From: Phlegmacium glaucopus
Lineage: Eukaryota; Basidiomycota; Agaricomycetes; Agaricales; Cortinariaceae
Reading direction: 5' to 3'
Assembly: GCA_015039465.1 (NCBI GenBank)
Contig: MU130378.1
Coordinates: forward strand, 1 to 64,000
Length of the DNA stretch: 64,000 bases
Shown here: positions 22,119 to 32,311 of the stretch, piece by piece
Layout: the number at the start of each line of letters is the position of its first letter
Numbering within the stretch: position 1 is the stretch's first letter
Notes under the pieces: model-generated
Databases searched by the model: none
What the model was told of the DNA's origin: nothing
Seen by the model: the letters and a program-made list of their open reading frames with translations, nothing else
Position numbers and translations under genes: made by a program

Positions 22119-23011
22119 TGAACATGGCTATGCTCTACCAACTGGAATTGCCCTTTTGTTGCCATGTTGCCCCTCTAGTTGCTACGTCGCCCCTCTCATC
22201 GCTACATCGCCCCTCTCATCGCTACGTCACCCCTCTAGTCGCCATGTCGCCATGTCGCCCCTCTAGTCACCATGTCGCCCCTCTAGTTGCCACATTGCCC
22301 TTGTCACTATGTCACACCTTTCAGTCTTATGTCACCCCTCTTGTTGCTACATCGCCCTTTCCACCCTGTTCACCATCTTCATCATTACCCATTTTCCTAA
22401 AAGTCGCCCATGCTGCGCATCACTTCGCTTTGATTTCCTATCATTCCTACTTTTATGCATCCCCTCACCGTGCCAAAATCATGTTCACATCATTTTACTG
22501 TTACCTAGCTACCAGTTATTCTCCATGCTCCTTTTATCTTATGGTGCGACTTTTTGTATTTTCTCACTTAACTCCTTATGCTTTTTGATGCTATTTACTC
22601 CACACACCTGGTGCTTCATTTCCCCATTTATTCTAATCACCTCTACTATAAAAAACCCATGTAACTTAGTTACAGAACAATAAGAAAGTATTCGCCTCTC
22701 TCCCCAGAGTATAGAATTAAGTCTTGTCATCGTCTCTCTCATCGTTTGCCTTCGTTTCATTGCGTTTTTACTGCGAGTCACCCATACAGCAACTATACTT
22801 TGTCACTGCATCGCCCCTTCGTTACTGCATCTCCCCTTCGTCACCCTTTTGTCATTACATCGCTCGTCTCATATCTCATCGCCCTACCTTAGTTGGAACC
22901 TTTCTGCATATACTTGACTCAGTGTTTAGGCCACTGAAGCCCCGAGCCGCATCACACCTCAGTTAGTACAGCACCTAGCGTACTGACAGTGTATCAACGA
23001 ATCCAACACCA
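22119..23011 (+). repeat. Solo-LTR-like insertion with minisatellite, TSD ATGA
   Basis: The unit starts TGAACATGG and ends CAACACCA, and is flanked by ATGA at 22115-22118 and 23012-23015. Removal rejoins an acidic linker of the transposase. A promoter-like ATAAAAAACCC lies near 22650. Confidence 0.65.
22155..22335 (+). repeat. Minisatellite of about 20-bp CGCCCCTCTAGT units
   Basis: About nine imperfect tandem units of the form CGCCCCTCTAGTYGCYAYGT occur. Similar CATCGCCCCTTCGT units recur near 22800-22900. It makes Pro/Ser/His-rich spurious ORFs. Confidence 0.75.
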
Positions 23012-23805
23012 ATGAGGATGATGATTGAGGTCTGATAGATGATGAGAAAGTCATGGCAGATGTCCAGCTGGCACGTACAGCAGGTATGCCCACTCTCAAC
23101 ATGTTTCTCTGATGATGTGTGCTAAAATTGTGATTAAGGACAAAGATACCTGTCAGATGTCCATGAACTAGCAGATTACATCAAGATGCCTACATTTCCA
23201 GCCCTGCTCTATACCTTTCTCAATGAGCAACTTCAATGTGGTGAAAGTGAACTCCAACAGTCTGTTGACTCAGACAAAGGTGAAGATATTCTGCAAGCTA
23301 TATCTCCCATATCCATCTACCATTCCACCATCGCCTCTTTCTATGCACCAAGTGATCCATCAGGGATTTGTGGCATGCGCCATGAATGCATTTGGTCCAC
23401 CCCTTCTTGGCGCAGTGCTGGACCTCACTGTGACTGTGTGTTTGTTGTTGGAAACAGAACAAGCACAGCTTTCAAGGTATGAGTGTTGTATGTATCTGGC
23501 TATTTTTCTCCTTCACCCATGAGGGGGAGGAATATCCATGCACTCTTGTAGAATGGTTCAAGACTTAGGTACACTGGTGTAGTATTGCAATGAACTCAGG
23601 TCTGACTTGTCTGAGAACAATCTGATATAGAAATTAGATTCTGATGGTTGTGATATGGTTCTGGCTATATAAAAATTCTGAGCAAAAAATGGGGGGTAGG
23701 GATTTCTGGCAGCTAAACTACCATACCTGCCATACCTACCAGACCATGCCAGATGGATAAAGTTTTGCTGATGTGGTGCTGAGGATTTGATCTTAACCCA
23801 AGTTG

Positions 23806-24218
23806 TGTTAGGGGACACCTGACTTTAACCCAAACCTCAACCTTAGAATCATACACCCCACCTTTCCGATGACCTCCAACCTTCCATCCAACTCCGCTTC
23901 CATCACCGGTTTACTCCAGAACCCCATAGTTCCACTCCGACTCCGATCCTCCGTTTTGCTCCATCTTTTATTTCTATTTTTCACATCACACCACTTCTTA
24001 TTTAATTAATTAATTATTATCATATCATTCCTTTATTTATTTTATATCTCCATTATGTCCATATTAGTACTTAAATACCCCCAGCCTAGCAGGGATCCCC
24101 ATCCTTTCCTCTTTGGATCCCCTGCTAGGTAAGTCACTTGTAGATATCTTTTCTGAAATATTATTAACTTTGGATCCCCTGCTAGCTTGACTAAGTCAGC
24201 GTCGCAGTTGCCCTAACA
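23806..24218 (+). repeat. 5' LTR of Gypsy 2
   Basis: A 413-bp unit TGTTAGGGG...CCCTAACA sits directly before a gag gene in the same orientation. Two other copies of the family lie at 13890-14128 and 14875-15305. Confidence 0.82.
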
Positions 24219-24294
24219 TCAGGAAAGGATCATCCTTTAACAGACCAAGTCTGGTCCGCACAGTGGAACGATAGTCCAATTTACAGCCCCCAAT

Positions 24295-25555
24295 TTGGGC
24301 CAATCAGACTCAGTACACTCCCAGACCGTGGCTCCCTCCTTGTCTTCACAGCACGCATCTCCGAGCGGCTCCTTCCTATCAGCCATGGACAATGAACACA
24401 CTGCCCAGCGGGAAAGAGAAGTCATCCTATTGCGAGCTCGGGACATTGAATACCAAAATAGATTTGACCGAATCATGGAGACAATCCACCAACTTGTTCC
24501 AAATGTACAATCACCTGTACCACAACAAGAGGTTCCCCCACAAACTGAAAACATACCCCGGACACGCTCTGCAAGGCCGGCATTCCCAACGGAGTTTGAC
24601 AGAGAACGATCCAAAGGAACAGCATTCCTTCACTCCTGCCAAACGTACATCCAGCTCTGTTCCAATGAATTCTTGGACGAGCAAACAAAAATTATCTGGG
24701 CCATGTCCTACATGAAATCCAGAAGAGCATCAAAGTGGGCAGCTAGGGTTTTCCAATGGGAAACAGACAACCCTGAGTCAACATGGTTCCTGGATTGGTC
24801 TGATTTCCAAGACAACTTCAAAAAGGAGTTCTGTCCCGCAAATGCAGACTCGGTTGCCATCAACCGACTAGAATCGACTGGATATTTCCAGAAAACCTGG
24901 TCCTTGGAAGAATATGTGGACAAATTCCAAGACCTAATCATGGATTCTGGATACACTGATCCAAAAACTATCGTAGTAAAATTCTGAAGAGGCCTGAATG
25001 CCCAGATTCAGAACTCTATTGCTACAATGGCTTCTGGAAGACCATCCGATACGGATCCGACAGGATGGTACAGAATGGCACGGACAATAGATGAAAACCG
25101 AGCCACTAATGAGGCCTTCCAGTCAGCTTACAAAAGTCCAGCAGCAACCACTTCTCAACCAACCAGTACCACCACACTCCGGTTCAATCTGTTGATTCTG
25201 CCACAAAGGAATGCACACCTTGTACCAACTCCAGGAAACCCGGTACCTATGGACATTGACGCGGCCCGAAAAGCAGGTTCTGTACCGCTGTCATGCTTCC
25301 GGTGCGGAGGCGTTGGACACATCAGGAGACATTGTGAAAAATGTTTTGACGTCTGAACAATGTCCAATGACAAACTCCATACCCTCTTGGAGTTCTGGCT
25401 GGCCAAATATGACAAGGTACCTGATCCGGAACCGACGGAACCTTCAGAGAACACTGAACACAAAAGTCAGACCAAGGATTTAAAGGATTTTTGCCAAAAC
25501 AGCAAGTGCCTCGCTGTCAACAACCAACTGGTTCTCTGTTTTACATGTAGATAGC
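24295..25555 (+). pseudogene. gag: Gypsy 2 Gag remnant
   Basis: The frame starts near 24295 (second ATG at 24385). It shows a Gag capsid domain (PAFPTEFDRERSKGTAFLHS, WAARVFQWETDNPES, SLEEYVDKFQDLI) and then a CCHC knuckle CFRCGGVGHIRRHC near 25300. Two TGA stops, 24985-24987 and 25354-25356, interrupt one continuous frame at positions where Arg fits. It is unrelated at sequence level to the Gag of Gypsy 1, so it is a different lineage. Confidence 0.8.
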
Positions 25556-25619
25556 ATTGATGAAATAGACAAGACGGTTGAAAACATTCAAGTCGTACAA
25601 ACATCAGAAATTCCAAAAA

Positions 25620-25872
25620 AAATCCAAATGTTCTGACCCCGATGGGAAAGAACCCTCCTGAAAAAGTTCACTATTGGCTCCCTCAACGCTGACTCTAAAT
25701 CACTGGAACTCAAAGTCAGCATTGAGATGACCGACACCAGAGAAGTAAACTCCTTTCTGTCCTTAATAGACTCTGGAGCCGACGGAAGGTTTATTGACAG
25801 AGACTATGTCAAAACTAACAGGCTCACAACAAAGTCCCTGTCAAATCTGATTCCGGTATTTAACGTTGATGG
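25620..25872 (+). pseudogene. Gypsy 2 protease fragment, truncated
   Basis: A plus-strand frame downstream of gag encodes an aspartic protease start with LIDSGADGRFIDRDYV and PVFNVDG. It is cut at 25872 by the repeat at 25873-27229. RT, RNase H and integrase are absent. The DSGA active-site motif is intact. Confidence 0.75.
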
Positions 25873-27229
25873 TATAAATCATTGTTGTTGTTGTATATAA
25901 ACACCAACCAGAGAGCAGTGGACCAGACCTTAGGTCAAGAGACTCCCTGTTGTTCGTTTAGGGAAGGTATAACCTTGACTTTTAACACACAGAGGTAAGG
26001 GGAAAGAATAGAGAAGAGAAGGAGGAGGATGAAGGTCTTGGAAGATGAATGAGGTATAAGACGAGGATGAGGATGAGCAAGAGAGAGTCTTCAGTAAGAC
26101 TATAGCGGTTGAGGGATAGGGGATAGATTGACAGTAAGGGGCAAGAAAAGCGAACTTAAGGGAGGAATTCACTGGAATTCCACTGAGATGATGAATGTGG
26201 GGGGTAAGAATGAATTGAACTGAACTACCTATCCTGGTACAAAAGAGCAGTATTTATACCCTAAGGATGAGGCTATGTAAAACAATAAAAAGAAAAGAAG
26301 TACGCGCTGTCAAAGGAAGAAAGATGAAGAGAGGACAGCTGCGAGAAGAAAAGAACAATGGAAAAGAAAAAGGAACAATAAAAAAATCTGTAAAGTGTCA
26401 AAGTGCGAGAGAAAAGAAAAGAAGGCAGTGTACATAGTCCAATAGCAAAAATATATCAACTCCATAGGCGTGTGGTCATGTCAAAAATGTGAAAGGTCCT
26501 GAGTCAACACTTGAAAGGCGCAGCCTTGTTCCCGAGAAAACACTACTTGCCCATGGTCCCATGTCGCGCAGCCTTGATAACACTTGACACTCTGCGAGAA
26601 TAATCCTCTGCTGCTGATTCATCTACAATTCCTGCTTAGTCGTGATCCTCCTGGACTTCCTAAATTGTCATAAAGAGGGTGGGAAGGCTTCAGGTACCGC
26701 GTGAATGATGGTTTTGGCAGTGAATGATAAGATAAGAGGTAGATGAGTGAGGATAGGGGACTGAGTGAGATCCAGGAGCGAGGTATGGCAAGATAGATAG
26801 CTGAAGTGAAGACTTGTGGGTCCATAGCCACAACAACGATGACAAAGCCTTTGACATAATGGGAGATGTGGCTGATGCGTCCATAAATGGGCCGTTCTTG
26901 AAATGATGGACCAAAAATATGATCAAACGCGAGCCGATGACTGATGTGAATAGTAGATTGATCGCTTTGTTGTATCACTAGCCAAGGGACAAACGGATGG
27001 TAGATGTTAAGGAGCATGTCGATAGTGTAAATGATAGACAACATAGTGGAAGACATTGAGGATATGATGAGCGATGAGGATGTTATCGTTGAACAAATGG
27101 TTTTGTTGACCAGGAACGCGATTCAGGGCCGCTTCCAAAATAGGTAAGCAAATTCAAAGTCCGCTTATTTTCATGATGGCGACTTTTAAGCTTTGTTCTC
27201 ACGCTACCAATCAGTATTGGTGCGCGACA
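25873..27229 (-). repeat. Second copy of the 1.36-kb LTR-like repeat
   Basis: Inverted copy of 17609-18963, complete at both ends. Here the left neighbour is Gypsy 2 protease and the right neighbour is a Copia RNase H, with no matching duplication (GATGG against GCGTG). The insertion was therefore followed by deletion or recombination. Confidence 0.8.
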
Positions 27230-30120
27230 GCGTGGTAGTGTCCGTCCTGGGCCAACGCGATGGCAGACTTGCTGTTGCTGAATAAAGTTGTTGGTGTGTC
27301 AACTGAACCGAATAATTCGCTGATAAGTCAGCGGAGCCACGCTGCTTCTTTTGCAGCGTGTGTTGCTGCAACATATTTGGCTTCCATCGTCAATAAGGTG
27401 ACCAATTCTTGTTTCTTTGAAGACCACGATATTGCACCACCATCCACCATGAAAATGTACCCCGTTATTGCTCGCCTGTGCTCCTGCGATGCCCCATCCA
27501 CATCAACATAACCCACTAAGCCTCTCTTCTCTCCCCCATACATCAATTCTAATTTCTTCATCCCCAGCAGATAACGAAAAATTCTCTTTACAGCTTCCCA
27601 GTGTGCCCATCCTGGGTTATCCAAAAACTGTGCAACTGTGGATGTTGCGAATGCTATATCCGGTCTCGTCCCCATAGCCGCATACATTAGCGAGCCTACA
27701 GCTTCCCTATAAGGTCCATTTTTCATCTTGGCTATGTCTTCGATTTTCGTAGGTGACTGAGATTTTAATAGCGGGGCAGACGGGTCTATTGGGATCGACA
27801 AAGGTTTCAGATCGTTGAAATTGAATTGAGTGATTATCGAGTCGATGTAGGCATGTTGAGATAGCGAGACTGTCTTATTGTCGAGATCGCGATTGATTTT
27901 GATGCCGAGGAGCCAATGGGCCGCTCCAAGATGGGTAAGTTTGTACTTTTTATCCATTTTGACCTTGAAAATGTTAACGAGTTTTTGGGAACTCCCAGTG
28001 ACCATGCAATTGTTGACATGTATCGCCAGTATTATCACCTGATTTCCAACCCGCTTGAAAAAGACACCATAGTCGGCCTCCGTTCTGGTGAACCCCAATT
28101 CGTTTAGCGCCCAGCACAGCGCTTCATACCAATTCCTCGCCCCTTGCTTTAACCCATACAACGCCTTTCGCAGCTTCCACACCCACTCTCCTCTATCTTT
28201 TGTCTCATAACCCGGTGGCTGTTCCAGATAAATTGTCTCATTCTCTCCTAATGGACTGTTCAAATATGCTGAGTCGAAGTCGAAGGATCCACAGGCCAAC
28301 TGTTGCGAGCTGCAAGTGCAAGCAATAAACGCAACGATGCGAGTTTCACTACAGGAGCATAGGTTTCGTAGTAATCGATTCCATGTATTTGGGTGAAGCC
28401 TTTTGCTACTAACCAAGCTTTGTATTTTTCAATTTTGCCAGCAGCGTTCTTCTTGATTCGCAACACCATCAATTCTCAACTACGTTGGCATTCAGGGGTC
28501 GTTTTACCAGCGTGTAAGTTTCGGATATTTTTCTAAGTTGTTGAGCTCGACTTTAATGGCTTCCTTCCACTTAGGCCAATCTGGACGCTTCCTAGCTTCG
28601 TCGTACGTTGGTTCAATCCCCTCAGCACCTCCAATTGCACTCACCATCGCATATTCCTCAATTATTACCTCACCAACTCTTCCTCCCACGAAATTGGCTT
28701 CGAATGTGGAACCGCTTTGTAATCCCTTAGGCAGCACTCCCTTCCCCCCAGTTACACCATCTCCTCCTCTCAACCTCTTAATATACTCAGACTCCTTTCA
28801 AATACGCTGTCCTCTCCCTTCAGGAACCTCAACTACTCCATCATTGAGTGGTTTGGTAACAATTTCGATTTCTGGTACTTCGGTTTCTGGATTCAATGTC
28901 TCGGGTAGTACTTCCTGGGTTTCCTCCTCTCTGGTATCTTCCTCCATCAGTATGATTCCGACGCTTATTTCTTCATCCTCAAAGTTGAATTTGACGCTTC
29001 TTTTGACAGATACAGTTCTTCTTTCCGGCCAGTAGATGCGATGGCCATCTTTGGTATCCGGATCAAAACCCATCCACCTTCCAACTTTCAAGCGCCCGTC
29101 CAATTTAGAGCCGCTCGTGTCATGTACCCTGACTTTGCATCCCCAAGGATGAAGATTGCCAAGATTTGGTTTTTGACCATACAAGACTTCATAGGGTGTT
29201 GTTTCTTTGAGACTTCGAGTCCAGGTGTGATTCTTTAGATATACCGCATGCATTGTTGCCTCAGCCCATAAAATTTTAGGAAGATCGGATTCGTAGAGCA
29301 TGGCTCTGACTTTTTCGAGTATGGTTTGATTGAGTCGTTCAGTGACCCCATTGTGTTCTGGAGTGTCGTGGACCATAAGTCTTCTAACTGTTCCTGCTCG
29401 TTTGAGATGATCTGAGAAGTCCTCGCTTAGATACTCCCCACCTCGGTCGGAGCATAGACACTTGATACGGGCACCATGCTGGGTTGATAGCCAAGCTTTG
29501 TATGTTTTGTACGAGTCCAGAGTCTCGTCTTTGGTTTGGAGAAAATGTATGTTCAAATATTTGCTGTAATTGTCCGTAAAGCTGACAAAATACCGCTTTC
29601 GGTTGATAGACTCGATAGGCGCCGGTCCCCATAAGTCGGAGTGAACTTCATCCCCCATAGCAATACTCTTCCCTTCCTCTCGGACTTTTGTTATGGCTTT
29701 TCTTTCACCCTTCGCCCATTCACAGGACTTGCAGACACTAGGTTTGCTACCGGCGTCTAATTCGACCCCTTCTACTAGCCCTTTCCTGACTAATAATTTA
29801 GCCCTTTTGTGCGAGATGTGGCCCAGTCAGCGATGCAATTCATTGATGGATAGCGCTTCTCTTGCACTTGAGACATATGCATTCATTTCCGAGCTTGGTG
29901 TAAACACCCAGTAAAGTCCATTTTTAACTTTAATTTTGCCCAACATCTCCCTCTCTTTGTTATAGATTTGGCAAATCCCCCCGGTGAAAAGTGCTGACGA
30001 CCCAGCGTTGGTGATACGACTTATTGATACCAATGTGACTCTCATGGTTGATGAGTACAATATGTCCTTTAGGAGAACACGAGATTGTTGTCCCCTTTTA
30101 GGTATGTATATATACATATC
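27230..30120 (-). pseudogene. pol: Copia pol remnant: integrase, RT, RNase H
   Basis: Reading leftwards: a GAG-pre-integrase region (HISHKRAKLLVRKGLVEG), the integrase core (HSDLWGP, CLCSDRGGEYLSEDF, HNGVTERLNQT), then RT (QIHGIDYYETYAPVVK, FDFDSAYLNSPLGE, LYGLKQGARNWY, IHVNNCMVTG), then RNase H (DGASQEHRRAITGY, ISWSSKKQELVTL). Stops at 27328-27330 and 28798-28800 are TGA. A frameshift lies near 28290 and a diverged stretch between 28480 and 28500. The RT catalytic pair is VNN instead of VDD, so the enzyme would be dead even without stops. RNase H ends abruptly after DGHYHA at 27230, where the repeat begins. Confidence 0.85.
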
Positions 30121-30691
30121 GGACGACCCTTGCTCTACTACCACGACTCTCGAAGTTTTTCCCATGCTCTAAAAAGCAAAAGAAAAAGGGAAGGTTTAGA
30201 GCATAGTAGTAGTCATTATACACCCCATAATCAACCCTAAGGCGGTTTAAAAACGATGTCAAAAGAACCGGCGGAAAAAACAGGGAAAAAACTACTGTCA
30301 GCAGCGCTGCGACGCGGCCAGTCAGGCATCCAAACCAGGTCAACGGTGGGCCCACCTGGCAACAATTTGCGGTCTAAGGGAATCGAACCGATGAACATAG
30401 AGCATGGACTTTGATCTCGCACGTGACAAGGATAGCTATCAGCGTACTTAACCATTATCCTAAAAGGTGTACACCTACTGACCTCTAAAGGACTGTAGTC
30501 ACTACCAAATCAGAAGCCGAGGATTCCACGCTGATGCGCTTAACTCTACAGACCTACTTGGTATTAGGGGGGGTTATGCCTTATATGGGAAGGTGCCATC
30601 CTTCCCAACCATATAACATGGGGACAGCCAGCTGATAGCTAGGGACTGCCGACATACTGCCGCATTACACAGACTTATTCGTGAGCAGTCT
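30121..30691 (+). other. LINE 5' leader
   Basis: No ORF is evident. On the minus strand, 30361-30470 has a GGTTCGATTCC box and an AATGGTTAAGTACGC stretch resembling tRNA B and A boxes, but no cloverleaf could be formed. An internal promoter is expected for a LINE and is not identified here. Confidence 0.5.
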
Positions 30692-32311
30692 GTGGTATCC
30701 ATCACCAACGATGAAATCAATCGGCAGTCTCCGAAGATTGTGCCGAAACAAATCAAAGTTAGGACTCCATCCCCGACGGAAACGGGTTTCACTCACCCAG
30801 GTTTGATCAATACAGCAAAAACGGGGCGAGACTATCTGGAAACTCAACTCCTCTTGGTGCCGGGAGGCGTCCCTGCTACCCCTGCGACCCTCTCGTCAGC
30901 TCTATTCCAGATCTCTGCCATGGCTAGGATACCTAAGGAGGTTATGCAAGTGATTCGCTCCGTGGCCTGGCTTTTGGACGAAGTGGAAGAAGACACCGTG
31001 GCAGCTACTGCACGGGATGCGGTGAACTCTCAGCTCGAATATATGAATGATGAGCTCAAAACTTTAACAGATCATTTTCGAACCACAATCAGTGCAGAAG
31101 TAGAAAAGCAACTGACAGCTCTTTCCGCCATGACTAAGGTTCTTGAGGCCAAAATCGTCACAGCGACCCCCTACAAGGACACAGTCTTAGGACACACCAG
31201 AGCTCCAGTGGGAGTGGATCTGCGAGTCGTGGCAAGGGTAGGTATAAGGGCCAGGCAATTCATTATGGACTTCCCAAGGGATTCAGTAATGCAACGTGCC
31301 AGCCAGGCAGAGATGCTTCAGCTCTTCAATAAGGCGATGGTCAGGGCTGAAGGGGAAGGAGAGGTAGATAAGCGCAAGGTTTGGGCAGTGGAGAAGCTGG
31401 CGAACAAAGGCTTTTTGGGGGAGTTCTTGCATGACGACAGAGCTAAGTGGTTTACTCAGCAGAGACATATTGACGCTTTCATTACAGCGCTCGGAGACGA
31501 CGCCGCAGGAGCTCAGTTAAAGAAAAGGCATCACCCAGTCATCGCGTACTATGTCCTGCTCAACCTCAATGTAAACTCTTCAGAGCATCTCAAGGAAATA
31601 GCCGAGGTCAATGGGATACAAGAAGGGGATCTCTCCGGTTTACGCTGGGTCAAGCCACCAGCACGGAGGACGCCCACGCAGACATGCGGCCACCTCATCC
31701 TTCAATTTACGGATCCAGACGCGGCAAATAGGGCTAAGACGGAAGGTCTAGTCATCTGCAATAAACGGGTCTCGGTTTCGAAATACAAGAAAGAGCCAAT
31801 CAGGTGCCTCAAATGCCAGGGTTGGAACCATATAGCAGCTGAATGTGTTTCAACCGAGGACATCTGCGGAACATGCGGCACACATGGGCACAGAACCAGC
31901 TCCTGTCTCAGTGAAAACATTACCCACTGCAAGTCATGCGACGCAGACGATCACACCAGCTGGTCCAGGGACTGTCCAACGTTCATGAGAAAATGCCGGG
32001 AGTATGACGTGAAGCATCCAGAAAATGACCTACCGTATTATCCCTCAACGGAATCATGGACCTGGGAGCTGGGACCACCTGCACCACCCACCGTCAACAG
32101 TCTTGGGCCAGAAGGGCTTCCCCCAGTTCAGCAAGCAGCACCATCACAGAGACTCAGGCAACGCCAACTTCATTTTGGGTCTCGTCAATCTTCGAAGGGA
32201 GGGGCTCCTCAAGAGCGCCCCTCTTTCCCGCACCCAGAGCTGAGTAATTTAGACACCTGGGATTTTGGGGTACCACCCATCGACGTTGACACCCCTTACC
32301 CTACCCAATGA
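30692..32311 (+). CDS. LINE ORF1, Gag-like RNA-binding protein
   Basis: An intact 539-residue ORF. The first half is helical and charged (LDEVEEDTVAATARDAVNSQ, with a likely coiled coil around residues 105-160), followed by an RRM-like or LINE ORF1 central domain. Clustered zinc knuckles follow, near residues 370-430: CLKCQGWNHIAAEC, CGTCGTHGHRTSSC and CKSCDADDHTSWSRDC. The C-terminus is Pro/Gln-rich. It should coat LINE RNA in the RNP. Its stop overlaps the ORF2 start in ATGA at 32308-32311. Confidence 0.9.
   Translation: MVSITNDEINRQSPKIVPKQIKVRTPSPTETGFTHPGLINTAKTGRDYLETQLLLVPGGVPATPATLSSALFQISAMARIPKEVMQVIRSVAWLLDEVEEDTVAATARDAVNSQLEYMNDELKTLTDHFRTTISAEVEKQLTALSAMTKVLEAKIVTATPYKDTVLGHTRAPVGVDLRVVARVGIRARQFIMDFPRDSVMQRASQAEMLQLFNKAMVRAEGEGEVDKRKVWAVEKLANKGFLGEFLHDDRAKWFTQQRHIDAFITALGDDAAGAQLKKRHHPVIAYYVLLNLNVNSSEHLKEIAEVNGIQEGDLSGLRWVKPPARRTPTQTCGHLILQFTDPDAANRAKTEGLVICNKRVSVSKYKKEPIRCLKCQGWNHIAAECVSTEDICGTCGTHGHRTSSCLSENITHCKSCDADDHTSWSRDCPTFMRKCREYDVKHPENDLPYYPSTESWTWELGPPAPPTVNSLGPEGLPPVQQAAPSQRLRQRQLHFGSRQSSKGGAPQERPSFPHPELSNLDTWDFGVPPIDVDTPYPTQ

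Larger units (their letters stand above)
16041..23570 (+). pseudogene. Plavaka transposase 2, broken by several insertions
   Basis: The plus-strand pieces follow the family order: a zinc finger with frameshift (CPFEGCPKTF near 16090, then CESGCTNNVHSLH), GCPCDENGHYLPIGTPPP (about 16400), GSDKTTVTVGTEDIEYHPLY (17048-17245), CPDGHFRQVIFGIGPFIADY (about 17390), EEFDSTTLWDEYSIE to HLVEWVGAYLEITY (18966-19196), LAATPAFPELQQFKQG and WTGYDSKVLM (20205-20300), FSLPCQHSLVHY (about 21860), SSITESHHITAVKKP, and YHSTIASFYAPSDPSGICG (about 23320). Insertions at 17609-18963, 19199-20128, 20518-21817 and 22119-23011 can be removed to rejoin the frame. Introns are recognisable. TGA codons at 22059 and 22077 sit where Arg is expected. 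The 3' end is lost or diverged after about 23570. Confidence 0.8.

Noticed and set aside
22155..22335. CRISPR-like repeat array
   Set aside because: Units are contiguous with no spacers and the genome is eukaryotic; this is a minisatellite.
22115..22588. 157-residue Ser/Pro/His-rich ORF
   Set aside because: It is produced by translation of the minisatellite and starts at the insertion boundary.
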